A stretch of DNA of 64,000 nucleotides from Streptococcus taonis (GTDB lineage: Bacteria > Bacillota > Bacilli > Lactobacillales > Streptococcaceae): the NCBI RefSeq assembly GCF_029948085.1, contig NZ_JARZZP010000013.1, positions 1 through 64,000 on the forward strand. The letters run 5' to 3'. Positions 26,560 through 40,557 of this stretch are shown here, one piece after another (the first letter of the stretch is position 1; every line of letters begins with the position of its first letter). The notes beneath the pieces were generated by a model. It was not told the origin of the DNA and did no database searches. It saw only the letters and a program-made list of their open reading frames with translations. The position numbers and the translations under genes were made by a program.

Positions 26560-28343
26560 AAATTTTCCCCCTTTATATGTTTTAGTGTAGGTTTACGAGT
26601 TAAATGTATTTGTTCTTTATAATCCCCTTCAGTTTCAAAGATAATGATGCGGTTAGCACCTTCCTTGAGATAGCTGTGCGGAATATAAAGCGATAAGGTT
26701 GGACCAACATTCCAGAAACGTCCTAGATTACGGCCATTGACATAGGCAATCCCTTTACCAAACTCAGATAAGTCTAAGTAGGTATCCTTTGGCACCTCAA
26801 CTTCAAAATCATAGGCGTAAAAGGCAGGTTGCCCTTCTGTCCATCCTTTTGAAAAATCAATTTTCTCAGGATTGTCTAGTGGGAGTGGATAGTGTTTCCA
26901 GTTTAGTAAGAAGTGCAAATCCTTACAAACCCCTGTCCGAATTCCCTTACGTTGCGTATCCGCTAAGAACTTATGCCCATAGTTGACACGTCCCATATTT
27001 TCTACCAGGACATCAAAACGAGAGAGCGCTTTCTTTTCTCCTTGATAGAAGATGTCCTCACCAATTTCTGTCTGGTACTGAGTTGTAACCCATTTACCAT
27101 CTACAAATAGCTGAGCTCTGTCTCGACCGTCAATGATACGGATACGTTCTTCTTCTGCATCCCAACTAGCTTCTGTACGATAGAGTAGATAACCGTAGCT
27201 TTGTCCCAACTCTTCCATTTTCTTAGGATAGAGACTCTCGATAGGACTTGTTAAGCTATCCAAGGTTTCGAACAGAGAAACTTTCTCAACCAGTGGAATG
27301 TTTTCAACTTCCATGCTCTCTTTGTAAAGCGGTTCTAATTGTGGATACTCAGGATAGTAAGTCGCCATCATTTCTTTAACTGCCATGTATTTAGCAGTTG
27401 GATTGCCAGCTTCATTAAGGAGAGCGTCATAATCATAAGATGTTACTTGTGGTAAATCAATAGTTCCTCGAGCTGAACAACCATTCATAAAACCAAAGTT
27501 GGTTCCACCGTGGAACATGTAAAGGTTGATAGAGCCTTGCTCTAGTACCTCATGTACGGCTTCTGCTAACTCCTCTGGCTCACGCGTGATGACTGGTTCT
27601 TTCCATCGGTTAAACCATCCATCCCAGAATTCCATACACATGAGTGGCCATTTCTTGTCATACTCATCAAAGAACTCTTGCATTTGCGAGAAGTTGAAGT
27701 TAGCTTTCGAGCCAAAGTTCCCTGTTACAAAGAGATCATCTTCAATCAAGGTACCAGCTTTCAGAGTTGCTCGCCATGGACCATCAGATGTAAAGAGCGG
27801 ACAAGTCACTGAACGTTCTTCCATCAATCGGCGAATCTCACGCAAGTAGGTTTTGTCCTCACCGTATGAACCGTACTCATTTTCAACCTGCATCATGAGG
27901 ATGTTACCACCATTATCCAACAATCTTGAAACAAGACGTGGAAGTAAATGATCATAGTAACGTCCTACCATTTCAACAAAGGCTGGATCAGAGGAACGGA
28001 TTCGCATGTCTTTATTTAAAAGCCATGCTGGTAAACCACCGAATTCCCACTCTGCACAGATAAAGGGAGATGGTCGAACAATAGCATACAAGCCTAAGTC
28101 CTGAGCTGTCTGAAGAAATTTTTCAATATCAAGATTGCCTTCAAAATTGAAGTTTCCCTCAATTGGTTCATGTAAATTCCAAGCGACATAGGTTTCAACA
28201 GTGTTAAAACCTAAAGCCTTGAGATTGTACAATGAATGATACCAGTCTTCTTCAGGAATTCTAAAATAATGAATGGCACCCGATAAAATTTTGAATGATT
28301 TCCCATCTAGGTAAAAATCATCCTCAATTTTAAATCTTGTCAT
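26556..28343 (-). CDS. bgaC: GH35 beta-galactosidase BgaC
   Basis: Family-35 beta-galactosidase of 595 residues. Acid/base Glu is in QVENEYG (E156) and nucleophile Glu in MCMEFWDGWF (E238). The pneumococcal enzyme releases galactose from Gal-beta1,3-GlcNAc termini of host glycans. No signal peptide or LPXTG is present, although BgaC is reported at the cell surface. First gene of the operon bgaC, IIB, IIC, IID, IIA, agaS, lacD, driven by a strong promoter with a candidate cre site. Confidence 0.96.
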   Translation of the reverse strand: MTRFKIEDDFYLDGKSFKILSGAIHYFRIPEEDWYHSLYNLKALGFNTVETYVAWNLHEPIEGNFNFEGNLDIEKFLQTAQDLGLYAIVRPSPFICAEWEFGGLPAWLLNKDMRIRSSDPAFVEMVGRYYDHLLPRLVSRLLDNGGNILMMQVENEYGSYGEDKTYLREIRRLMEERSVTCPLFTSDGPWRATLKAGTLIEDDLFVTGNFGSKANFNFSQMQEFFDEYDKKWPLMCMEFWDGWFNRWKEPVITREPEELAEAVHEVLEQGSINLYMFHGGTNFGFMNGCSARGTIDLPQVTSYDYDALLNEAGNPTAKYMAVKEMMATYYPEYPQLEPLYKESMEVENIPLVEKVSLFETLDSLTSPIESLYPKKMEELGQSYGYLLYRTEASWDAEEERIRIIDGRDRAQLFVDGKWVTTQYQTEIGEDIFYQGEKKALSRFDVLVENMGRVNYGHKFLADTQRKGIRTGVCKDLHFLLNWKHYPLPLDNPEKIDFSKGWTEGQPAFYAYDFEVEVPKDTYLDLSEFGKGIAYVNGRNLGRFWNVGPTLSLYIPHSYLKEGANRIIIFETEGDYKEQIHLTRKPTLKHIKGENL

Positions 28344-28362
28344 TTTACCACCTCATACTTTT

Positions 28363-28377
28363 CGTTTGCGCTTTCAT
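28363..28377 (-). promoter_or_regulatory. Candidate cre (CcpA) site at the bgaC promoter
   Basis: Minus strand ATGAAAGCGCAAACG matches the left half and CG centre of the streptococcal cre consensus with two departures on the right. It lies between the -10 box and the bgaC start, a roadblock position. Confidence 0.4.
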
Positions 28378-28392
28378 TTGTTGTTATATTAA

Positions 28393-28421
28393 ATGATAAA
28401 CTAATGAATCCATCTTGTCAA
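28393..28421 (-). promoter_or_regulatory. Promoter of the bgaC operon
   Basis: TTGACA (28421-28416), exact 17-nt spacer, TATCAT (28398-28393) on the minus strand, about 50 nt before bgaC. The remaining 28422-28600 is AT-rich with long A/T runs and no gene. A GntR operator is expected here but I cannot point to one. Confidence 0.75.
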
Positions 28422-28602
28422 TAGATTTTTCGAAAATTATTTAAAATTTTTCTTTTTTTTACTGAATTATTTTCTAAAATTCTTTTAAAAAAATTTTTTT
28501 CTTAAATATTTTCGATCCAGATAGCATAAATATATAAGTTTATAACCTCAAATAATATGTAAGTCAATCACTTAGCCTATTATTTTATTTTTTTTTACAT
28601 TA

Positions 28603-28631
28603 TTTACTATCATTTCCAAACCATTTATGAT
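28603..28631 (+). promoter_or_regulatory. Promoter of the GntR regulator gene
   Basis: TTTACT (28603-28608), 17-nt spacer, TATGAT (28626-28631), 39 nt before the regulator ATG. Confidence 0.6.
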
Positions 28632-28669
28632 AAAATCGAAGATGGAGAAGGAAAAAATGAGGTAAAAAT

Positions 28670-29386
28670 ATGGCAATTCCAAAGTATCAATATATCAAAG
28701 ATGAATTAAAAAACAAAATCATTTCAGGTCAATTTGCAAGTGGCGACAAGTTCTACACTGAAGCAGAATTGATTGCAATGTATGACGTAAGTTCGATCAC
28801 TGTTGTTCGCGCCTTAAACGACCTTGCTAAGGACGGTTATATTGTCCGCCAACAAGGAAAGGGAACCTTTGTGGCTCGCGCTCGCAAGCACAAACTCGTA
28901 GAATTTTCTGATGTAGAAATTTTTGAAACCAAGGACGATAAAGTCACTGTTCTTTCCATTGAACGCGGTAACGATCTTAACTACTTAGAAAAATTAGGAT
29001 TGCGTGGCGATCAATTTTATTACAAAATCGAACGTATCCGTGAATCTAACGGTGTTACTTATATCTACCACACATCTTATATCCCTGAACAATACATCAA
29101 TGCAAACTATCCAAATCTTGAATACTATAGTTCTATCTATAATCGTTTCAAATTGGACTACCACATTCACATGAATGACGAGCATTTTGAAGAAATCAAT
29201 GAAATTGTATTTCCAACTCCAGAACATGCTGCTTCTATCCTAGGAATCGACTCTCAATTCCCAACTGTTCTCCAAACCAAGACAACGAAACTTGAGTCAA
29301 CTGGCCAAGTGTTGGAATACATTGAAACTTACAAACGTTCTGATTTCTATAAGATTAAATTTATCTCATGTGATCGCGATCACTAA
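28670..29386 (+). CDS. GntR/HutC-family transcriptional regulator of the bga operon
   Basis: DNA-binding regulator of 238 residues: N-terminal winged helix (about 5-70; FYTEAELIAMYDVSSITVVRALN is the recognition region) and C-terminal UTRA effector domain (about 90-232). It is divergent from bgaC, so it most likely represses the bgaC-PTS-agaS-lacD operon and responds to a sugar phosphate. Effector is not determined by sequence. Confidence 0.92.
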   Translation: MAIPKYQYIKDELKNKIISGQFASGDKFYTEAELIAMYDVSSITVVRALNDLAKDGYIVRQQGKGTFVARARKHKLVEFSDVEIFETKDDKVTVLSIERGNDLNYLEKLGLRGDQFYYKIERIRESNGVTYIYHTSYIPEQYINANYPNLEYYSSIYNRFKLDYHIHMNDEHFEEINEIVFPTPEHAASILGIDSQFPTVLQTKTTKLESTGQVLEYIETYKRSDFYKIKFISCDRDH

Positions 29387-29389
29387 ACA

Positions 29390-29430
29390 TTAAAAAGTCT
29401 GAGACAATTGTTTCAGGCTTTTCTGTTTTT
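29390..29430 (+). terminator. Terminator of the GntR regulator gene
   Basis: A-rich lead, stem AAAAGTCTGA/TTCAGGCTTTT and following T-rich tract immediately after the stop codon. Confidence 0.75.
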
Positions 29431-29577
29431 CATTATAGCACGCCAGCTTTTAGTAGGAAATATCAAATGACTTTAAACTATAATTTGGAGAAATTTTACT
29501 AAAAACAGAGCAAAAATTGAAAAGCAGTTCAAATTAAATAACTTCTTATATTTTTTATAGGTATTTTATTAAAATAC

Positions 29578-29606
29578 TTGACTTTACTAGATTCAGATAA
29601 TACAAT
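29578..29606 (+). promoter_or_regulatory. Promoter of strH
   Basis: TTGACT (29578-29583), 17-nt spacer, TACAAT (29601-29606). A GGAGG ribosome site lies just before the strH ATG. Confidence 0.8.
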
Positions 29607-29618
29607 GGAATCAGTTTG

Positions 29619-34040
<4,422 letters not shown>

Positions 34041-34045
34041 GCACA

Positions 34046-34080
34046 AATAAAAAGCGGGACAAAAGTCTCGCTTTTTATTG
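34046..34080. terminator. Bidirectional terminator between strH and purB
   Basis: AATAAAAAGCGGGAC (34046-34060) pairs with GTCTCGCTTTTTATT (34065-34079) with one mismatch and a 4-nt loop. A and T tracts on both sides let it serve both converging genes. Confidence 0.85.
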
Positions 34081-34086
34081 TGATTA

Positions 34087-35385
34087 TTAGTCACCCAAAC
34101 CGATGCGTTCGAAGATCTCATCCACACGTTTGGTATAGTAAGTTGGGTTAAAGATTTCGTCGATTTCTTCTTGAGTGAGGCGTGAAGTCACTTCTGGATC
34201 TGCTTCAAGAAGTGGTTTGAAGTCTACTTGGTTATCCCATGATTGAGCTGTCTTTGGTTGAACAAGGTCGTAAGCTTGTTCACGCGTCATGCCTTTTTCA
34301 ATCAAGGTAAGCATAGCACGTTGGCTGAAAATCAAACCAAATGTAGAGTTCATGTTGCGGATCATGTTTTCTGGGAAGATCGTCAAGTTCTTGACGATAT
34401 TTCCAAAACGATTGAGCATGTAGTCAATCAAGATGGTTGTATCTGGTGCAATGATGCGCTCAGCTGATGAGTGAGAGATATCACGCTCATGCCAAAGGGA
34501 CACATTTTCGTAAGCTGTGACCATGTGACCACGGATAACACGCGCAAGACCAGTCATGTTTTCAGAACCGATAGGGTTGCGTTTGTGAGGCATTGCAGAT
34601 GAACCTTTTTGCCCTTTGGCAAAGAATTCTTCTACTTCGCGTTGTTCAGATTTTTGCAAGCCACGAATCTCAGTCGCCATACGTTCGATTGAAGTCGCGA
34701 TACTAGCAAGAACCGCAAAGTACTCAGCGTGAAGGTCACGAGGAAGGACCTGTGTAGAGATTTCTTGAGCACGGATACCAAGTTTATCGCAGACGTATTT
34801 TTCAACGAATGTTGGGATGTTAGCAAAGTTACCAACCGCACCAGAAATCTTACCAGCTTCCACACCAGCAGCCGCATGCTCGAAACGCTCGATATTGCGC
34901 TTCATTTCGCTGTACCAAGTTGCTAATTTAAGACCAAAAGTTGTCGGCTCAGCGTGCACACCGTGGGTACGACCCATCATAATGGTGAACTTGTGCTCCT
35001 TAGCCTTGTCAGCGATGATGTTGGTGAAGTTTTCAAGGTCACGACGGATGATGTCGTTGGCCTGCTTGTAGAGGTAACCGTAGGCCGTATCCACCACGTC
35101 AGTAGAAGTCAAGCCATAGTGAACCCACTTACGCTCTTCACCAAGCGTCTCAGAAACCGCACGCGTGAAAGCCACCACATCGTGACGCGTCTCCTGCTCA
35201 ATTTCCAAAATACGGTCGATGTCAAAGTCCGCCTTTTCGCGAATCAAAGCCACATCTTCCTTAGGGATTTCCCCCAACTCAGCCCATGCCTCGTCAGCCA
35301 AGATTTCCACCTCAAGCCAAGCACGGTATTTATTTTCTTCACTCCAAATGTTCGCCATCTCAGGGCGAGAGTAACGGTTGATCAT
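34087..35385 (-). CDS. purB: Adenylosuccinate lyase PurB
   Basis: Splits SAICAR to AICAR and adenylosuccinate to AMP (432 residues). The fumarase-superfamily signature [10 protein letters not shown] (about 262-271) and [12 protein letters not shown] are present. Its ribosome site (AAAAGGAG) lies in the end of the upstream accessory gene, which stops one base before purB, so transcription now passes through that gene. Confidence 0.97.
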   Translation of the reverse strand: MINRYSRPEMANIWSEENKYRAWLEVEILADEAWAELGEIPKEDVALIREKADFDIDRILEIEQETRHDVVAFTRAVSETLGEERKWVHYGLTSTDVVDTAYGYLYKQANDIIRRDLENFTNIIADKAKEHKFTIMMGRTHGVHAEPTTFGLKLATWYSEMKRNIERFEHAAAGVEAGKISGAVGNFANIPTFVEKYVCDKLGIRAQEISTQVLPRDLHAEYFAVLASIATSIERMATEIRGLQKSEQREVEEFFAKGQKGSSAMPHKRNPIGSENMTGLARVIRGHMVTAYENVSLWHERDISHSSAERIIAPDTTILIDYMLNRFGNIVKNLTIFPENMIRNMNSTFGLIFSQRAMLTLIEKGMTREQAYDLVQPKTAQSWDNQVDFKPLLEADPEVTSRLTQEEIDEIFNPTYYTKRVDEIFERIGLGD

Positions 35386-35386
35386 G

Positions 35387-36997
35387 TTATTTCTCCTTTT
35401 GATATTTAAATATAATGTCGTTTAAAACAAGTTCATTTTTACTTTCTTCGAAAGGTAGTGACCAATTTTCAAATCGTCCCATTATGTTAACTTCAATATT
35501 GTAACCATTAGGTGGGATAAAATTATAGTTAGGACTGATATAATATCCATACTGTGCTATCTCACTAGCTTGAATAGAACGTATAGTTTCAATTCCAGAT
35601 GTCCTATAAGATATATAATCAAATATCTTCTCTATTCCACTATGCCAGATTATCTTTTGGAAATCAAAATAATTTACAATCCATGTGTCAATCAAATCAT
35701 TTCTATTCCTACCTTTAAAATAATCTATTGCCATTTCAGATAATTTATAGTAATCATCTAATGTTACGACTACCTTATATATTTTTTTAGATTTTATATT
35801 TTCAATTCTAAGTCGCTCAGTACTCCCCTTTTTATCAGTGAATATTGCAATTTCATTATTAAGGATATATTGCTTAGCTCTATCAGCTTGTTCAGAAGCT
35901 GCCAATACCACTTTTTTAAACAGCTGCTGGCGACGCTCCTCTGACATTTTTTGATTAAACGGAATCTCTTTAAAATCCCTAGCCTTGCATTCTATTAATA
36001 GGATATTGTTACCTGAAATAACAATGAAATCTTGTTCTTCTTTTTTACTAGTTTTTAAATATAAAGATTGATAAACATTATCAACATCAAAATAATTTTC
36101 CAAAATAGTTTTTAATTCCTTCTCTAATATGTCTCCTTTATTATTTGAAGAAGAAATTAGTTTTTGTTCAATACTAGATAGAATATGTTCTGATGCAGGT
36201 AAAAAATATGTCAAATTCCTTTTAATCCCAATAGAACCCCCTAATATTTGTATAGAAGAGGTCAAATATCTTACTTCCATATTTTTTGAAGCAGTCATAA
36301 ATAATTTACTATAATCAATATCCCCAAAGATTTCATCCAACTCTCTATCTAAAAATTGGCTACAACTACACACTAATCCATCTAGGCGAGATTTAACATT
36401 ACAGATTATATATAATAACTTGTCAAAATTTTCGTAAATTGAAAATCCATATTGTTTTCTTGCTTCATTATCAAACATCCTACATATTTCATAATACTCC
36501 CAAAGTTCTTTTCGAAAATCAAAATGGTAGCTTAGATAACTTTGTAAACTATCGCTCCTTCTATCTTGTATTGACTGTTCCACTTGGTTATTAGATATAT
36601 TATTTTGAAGGACATTTATGAATAAAAAGAAAATTTCAATTTCATCTGAAGTAACTACATCCTTCTTTGACTCTCCGTTATACTTCAATAATATGTATAC
36701 ATATAACTGAACCATAAGTTTCAGTGAAAATTGTGAATTTGATTCTCGCTTTCTTTGAATAATAGCTAAATTCATCACAGTATTTAATTTATTTATTGAA
36801 TAATAAATATTATAGTACTTTAAAATATAATTCAGAATATCATCAATATTACTAAGTTGGTATATCTCTTTCTCTATGTCCTCTAGACTTTTAGGATACC
36901 TTTCTTGACTCCTAATCCTTCTTTTAAAGTTTTCAAATATCTTTACAATGCTTCTATAAAAAATTTTCACTAACTCATAACACTTACTGTATTTCAC
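35387..36997 (-). CDS. Putative PD-(D/E)XK nuclease-like protein, unknown function
   Basis: A 536-residue AT-rich gene with a GTG start. The first 280 residues are largely helical with no motif I recognise. Residues 290-345 fit a restriction-like nuclease core: acidic EKELK helix (292-296), D323 in QDFIVI, then E336-x-K338 in LLIECKA and a following basic helix. This is the arrangement of a PD-(D/E)XK active site. It lies between purK and purB and ends one base before purB. The weak ribosome site and a stop codon just before the GTG leave open that the N-terminus is trimmed. Could be a defence nuclease; not proven. Confidence 0.65.
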   Translation of the reverse strand: MKYSKCYELVKIFYRSIVKIFENFKRRIRSQERYPKSLEDIEKEIYQLSNIDDILNYILKYYNIYYSINKLNTVMNLAIIQRKRESNSQFSLKLMVQLYVYILLKYNGESKKDVVTSDEIEIFFLFINVLQNNISNNQVEQSIQDRRSDSLQSYLSYHFDFRKELWEYYEICRMFDNEARKQYGFSIYENFDKLLYIICNVKSRLDGLVCSCSQFLDRELDEIFGDIDYSKLFMTASKNMEVRYLTSSIQILGGSIGIKRNLTYFLPASEHILSSIEQKLISSSNNKGDILEKELKTILENYFDVDNVYQSLYLKTSKKEEQDFIVISGNNILLIECKARDFKEIPFNQKMSEERRQQLFKKVVLAASEQADRAKQYILNNEIAIFTDKKGSTERLRIENIKSKKIYKVVVTLDDYYKLSEMAIDYFKGRNRNDLIDTWIVNYFDFQKIIWHSGIEKIFDYISYRTSGIETIRSIQASEIAQYGYYISPNYNFIPPNGYNIEVNIMGRFENWSLPFEESKNELVLNDIIFKYQKEK

Positions 36998-37250
36998 TTA
37001 AACCATCCACTTCTATAGCTAATAATAAATAATACAATATACTTTTGAAAACGATACTCAATAACAAGTGCAGATTCTCCTATAACAATACAAATACTGA
37101 TCAATGAGCCTCTTATACTTAACTATAAAATTCTATTTCTCCAGTACTTACAACTCTCTTTTTGTGCAAGTTTATTGATATTTATTTGAATTGCAACCAT
37201 ACACTATTAATAAATACTTACTTCATTGTAGTAAGTTTGTTATTAAAAAG
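36998..37250. other. AT-rich gap between two accessory genes
   Basis: 253 nt, very AT-rich. No open frame with a ribosome site, clear terminator or repeat was seen. Confidence 0.4.
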
Positions 37251-38048
37251 CTAAAGGCCTAAAGCAGTCTTCCTCGTCTCTTCAAATCTATGATAATCAG
37301 CGTCAAGCAAAAACCGCCCCAACTCAAAAATAACCCCTGAATAGAAAATTACTTTTTTATTATAATCTAAGCTAATAATTAAATGACCTTCTTTATTTCT
37401 ATAATCTTTTCCATCAAAGTAAACATGATCATATAGAACAGAATAATCCCTCACTTCTTTAATAACAGTATTTCCTTTATTAATCATTCTTGCCGCAAAC
37501 TGCGAATGATTAGCTCCATTACAAATCGCAATATCCATTGGATATACATAGTGATTCTCTATATTGTAACTGTAGCGATCCCCATAAAAAGGATTTTGAT
37601 TATTTATTGTATCGAGATTACTTATTATTCTGTTTGAATTCCATGGATTTAACAAAATAGGCAACTCCTTCACCATTATTTCAATCGGCCCTTGCTCTCG
37701 AATTGTTTTGTTTTTATAATATTTCGCATCATCCGGATGTATGCTTCGGCAGATAATCTCATTAATAGTTAAATCTATTTCGTATACAATTTCGTTATAA
37801 ATGTCTTCAATCAAAGAATTATCTTGTGCTTCATGATTAGTTTCAACTGCTTGAATAGCCTCATCAAAATTTAGATACTCAACCACAACCATCAACAGAT
37901 TTTGAGCTGTTCTCACTCTGTCTTCATTTTTACTACAGCCTTCAACCATATTCATATAGTTTGTAAATTTATTTTTATAACCTTTATAATCAATCACACT
38001 TTTTGATCCTTGTATACTGCTAAATAATTTTCTTAAGAAATTTAACAC
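37251..38048 (-). CDS. Unknown protein in the purK-purB accessory block
   Basis: A 265-residue protein, GTG start with an excellent GGAGG site 6 nt upstream. I do not recognise it with confidence; it recalls an uncharacterised Firmicutes family (possibly DUF6710). The N-terminal half is acidic and helical; the C-terminal half alternates strands with a conserved-looking segment (AICNGANHSQFAARMI) and SLDYNKKVIFYSG. No signal peptide or membrane segment. Composition is AT-richer than the pur genes around it, like a transferred gene. Confidence 0.65.
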   Translation of the reverse strand: MLNFLRKLFSSIQGSKSVIDYKGYKNKFTNYMNMVEGCSKNEDRVRTAQNLLMVVVEYLNFDEAIQAVETNHEAQDNSLIEDIYNEIVYEIDLTINEIICRSIHPDDAKYYKNKTIREQGPIEIMVKELPILLNPWNSNRIISNLDTINNQNPFYGDRYSYNIENHYVYPMDIAICNGANHSQFAARMINKGNTVIKEVRDYSVLYDHVYFDGKDYRNKEGHLIISLDYNKKVIFYSGVIFELGRFLLDADYHRFEETRKTALGL

Positions 38049-38088
38049 TATTTCCTCCTAGATACTATAAATCTCCGTTTACTTCTCA

Positions 38089-38485
38089 TTATCTAGTTTG
38101 TAGTGCTTTTCCCAAATCAAGGAAATACTGTTTTTTTGTTTTTTAAATAGAACCAAGCAAATGATGTCAGTAGGATATTTTTAACAGTAATATCTTCTGT
38201 AAAATACAGAACCGTTTGTCCATCCTTATAATCAAATCGTCCTAGCCAAGTTCCTTGGAGATTTTTATTTTCAAACTCAAGTTCCCAACGCTTATGTAAG
38301 TCAACCTTTTTTACCTTAAAATTTGTCTGGATACCATTTTCAGTGTATTCAATAAAGTGACTGTCATCTATTTTTTCAAACCGACCAAGATCACTTCTCC
38401 AAGTTTGATTTGATAAATCAGTCACACATTCCCAAACTTTATCAATAGACCAGGAAAAACTCGCTTTCCTATTAGATTTTACCAC
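38089..38485 (-). pseudogene. SRPBCC (START-like) protein, C-terminus shifted at an A7 run
   Basis: Hydrophobic ligand-binding SRPBCC-fold protein. As read it has 122 codons ending at 38117 in KNKKTVFP. Removing one A from the seven-A run (T7 on the plus strand, 38131-38137) gives a natural family ending (KKQYFLDLGKALQTR) stopping at 38089. Either a real slippage frameshift or a sequencing error. GTG start, weak ribosome site. The loss is only of the last helix, so partial function is possible. Confidence 0.6.
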
Positions 38486-38516
38486 TATTTCTACTCTTAA
38501 TTATCAACACTATTTT

Positions 38517-38524
38517 TACGAATA
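38517..38524 (+). promoter_or_regulatory. TACGAATA motif (ComX-box-like), no target gene
   Basis: Plus-strand TTTTTACGAATAG upstream of the SRPBCC gene but pointing away from it, toward DNA without a plus-strand gene. Likely coincidence or a remnant. Confidence 0.2.
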
Positions 38525-38566
38525 GTTTGATACTAAATCAACATAGATTGGTACATACGCCAGTTG

Positions 38567-38735
38567 CTACATGAATGGAATTCTGAGCTCTTTTTTCATT
38601 GATATATCCCACATTCCATAAGCAATTGCAAATATAAACACTATAACCATCATTGTGGAAGCAATATCTAGCACTTTAATAAATATGAGATCATCTACTA
38701 AAGCAAAGCACAGTGACTGGATGAGGTTAACCAAA
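38567..38735 (-). pseudogene. Membrane-protein fragment upstream of the SRPBCC gene
   Basis: An open stretch of about 55 codons to a stop at 38567 encodes a hydrophobic segment (MMVIVFIFAIAYGMWDI) and a basic tail (SMKKELRIPFM). No ribosome site or good start. The 307-nt gap 38486-38792 otherwise holds nothing I recognise. Confidence 0.3.
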
Positions 38736-38792
38736 GAAATTACCAGCTTTGTATGGAATCAGTACCTCAAGCCCTAAAATTGCTATTTTCAC

Positions 38793-39884
38793 CTAAAAAT
38801 CAATCCCTTTCCCAAACTCATCCACACTATCTGGCACATCACTAAACAAAGTCACATGTCCCATCTTGCGGTTGTGTTTCGCTTCTATTTTACCATACAT
38901 GTGGAGGTGGGCGCTTGGATTTTCTGTGACATATTTTTCAGCGGCCTCGACGTGCTGGCCGAGGACATTGAACATGACAGCTGGTCCATGAAAGTGAATT
39001 GCTGGCAATGGTGCTCCGAGAACGCCTAAAACATGGGTGTCAAACTGCGAGAAGTCGCAAGCTTCGATAGAGTAATGCCCAGAGTTGTGTGGACGTGGTG
39101 CAATTTCATTGACAATGATGTCGTCAGCAGTCGCAAACATTTCCACGCAAAGAGTTCCAGAAAGGTTCAGTTGTTCAGCAATTCGCACTGCCATAGCTCT
39201 GGCTTTGTTTGCTAGACTTTCAGAAATGCGAGCAGGTACAATAGTTTTTGAAAGAATGTTGTTGCGATGGATATTCTCCTGAATAGGGAAGACTGTCACA
39301 TCCTTGCCATTTCCTGACACGATGACAGAAATCTCAAGGTCAAAGTTGACAAATTCTTCCAAGACACAGTCTGCTGAATCAGCTAGTGCATAGGCTTCTT
39401 CCAAGTCTGCTTCCGAACGAATGACCTTCTGACCATGGCCATCGTAACCACCGGTCGCCGTCTTGAGGACATAGTTTTTCGATAGGTCGATATCTACCAA
39501 GTCTTGACTTGAGGTCACAACCTTGTAAGGTGCAACGGTTACTTTGGCCTTGTTTGAGAGAAAGTCCTTTTCAAAAATGCGATTTTGAGAAATGCGGAGC
39601 AAGTCCGTTCCTTGAGGGAGTTGCCCATCCTTGATAACAGCATCCAAACCGTCGGCATCCACATTTTCAAACTCATAAGTGAGGACATCGCAACGCTCCG
39701 CCAACTGGCGAAGAGCGTCCACATCATTATAAGGAGCCACGATAATCTCCGCCACGCGAGAGGCTGGGCAATCCGCCACAGGATCCAGCGCGATAACCTT
39801 GTGACCCATGTAGATAGCAGAAATGGCCATCATCTGACCAAGCTGACCGCCTCCAATAATTCCGATTGTTTTAGATGAGCTCAT
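38793..39884 (-). CDS. purK: N5-carboxyaminoimidazole ribonucleotide synthase PurK
   Basis: ATP-grasp enzyme (363 residues) making N5-CAIR from AIR and bicarbonate. [12 protein letters not shown] at the N-terminus and [18 protein letters not shown] near the C-terminus are diagnostic. Start set at the ATG reading MSSSKTIG with GGAG upstream; the purE stop lies 14 nt inside, so the pair is coupled. Confidence 0.96.
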   Translation of the reverse strand: MSSSKTIGIIGGGQLGQMMAISAIYMGHKVIALDPVADCPASRVAEIIVAPYNDVDALRQLAERCDVLTYEFENVDADGLDAVIKDGQLPQGTDLLRISQNRIFEKDFLSNKAKVTVAPYKVVTSSQDLVDIDLSKNYVLKTATGGYDGHGQKVIRSEADLEEAYALADSADCVLEEFVNFDLEISVIVSGNGKDVTVFPIQENIHRNNILSKTIVPARISESLANKARAMAVRIAEQLNLSGTLCVEMFATADDIIVNEIAPRPHNSGHYSIEACDFSQFDTHVLGVLGAPLPAIHFHGPAVMFNVLGQHVEAAEKYVTENPSAHLHMYGKIEAKHNRKMGHVTLFSDVPDSVDEFGKGIDF

Positions 39885-40359
39885 TTGTAGACTCCTCTGC
39901 GATTTTTCCTTGTTCTTCAGCAAAATCTGCCAAAGCTATCGCGATAGCCTGATCCTCTACTGATAGGAGACGAAGGGCAAAGAGGGCCGCATTGGTCGCA
40001 CCTGCTTCACCGATAGCCATTGTCGCAACAGGCACACCACCTGGCATCTGTACGATAGAATAGAGCGAGTCCACGCCACTAAGCGCACGTGATTTGACGG
40101 GCACACCAATGACTGGAAGTGTAGTCTTAGCAGCGACCATCCCTGGCAAGTGAGCTGCACCACCCGCACCTGCGATGATGACCTTGATGCCACGGCTACG
40201 TGCTTCTTCCGCATGTTTGAACATGATGTCTGGTGTACGGTGTGCGGAAACAACTTTCTTTTCGTAGGCTACACCGAAGCGGTCTAGAACTGCTGCTGTT
40301 TTTTGCATGGTTGCCCAGTCAGATTTTGAGCCCATGATGATGGAAATTACTGGTTTCAT
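39871..40359 (-). CDS. purE: N5-CAIR mutase PurE
   Basis: Converts N5-CAIR to CAIR (162 residues). [10 protein letters not shown] and the [11 protein letters not shown] segment are family signatures. Start chosen at the ATG reading MKPVISI, preceded by AAAAGGA; the longer frame has no ribosome site. Confidence 0.96.
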   Translation of the reverse strand: MKPVISIIMGSKSDWATMQKTAAVLDRFGVAYEKKVVSAHRTPDIMFKHAEEARSRGIKVIIAGAGGAAHLPGMVAAKTTLPVIGVPVKSRALSGVDSLYSIVQMPGGVPVATMAIGEAGATNAALFALRLLSVEDQAIAIALADFAEEQGKIAEESTNELI

Positions 40360-40389
40360 AGTTAATATCCTTTTCTTTTTTGATAATGG

Positions 40390-40500
40390 TCTTAGGTGGT
40401 GGGGACGGAAGCAAACCTTCGATTTCATTCCTAAAATTTGAGCCCAAGTCTCAAATTTTCCCTAGACCAGAACATTCACTGTTCTGGTCTTTTCACCACG
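40390..40500 (-). promoter_or_regulatory. Structured purD-purE leader
   Basis: The purD-purE gap holds a perfect 10-bp stem with 7-nt loop (AGACCAGAAC 40464-40473, GTTCTGGTCT 40481-40490) nested inside a GTGGTG/CACCAC pairing (about 40394 and 40494). On the minus strand no T-run follows, so it looks like an RNA structure or processing site rather than a terminator. Confidence 0.4.
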
Positions 40501-40557
40501 GCGACCATTATCTTACTTTGGCTCGCTTTCGCTCGCCATTGTCAAATATAGTATCTG

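Noticed and set aside
28840-29340. Antisense ORF within the GntR regulator gene
   Set aside because: No ribosome site or family similarity; it is a shadow of the regulator coding frame.
38517-38524. Functional ComX promoter on the plus strand
   Set aside because: There is no plus-strand gene downstream; the octamer lies in an AT-rich palindrome.
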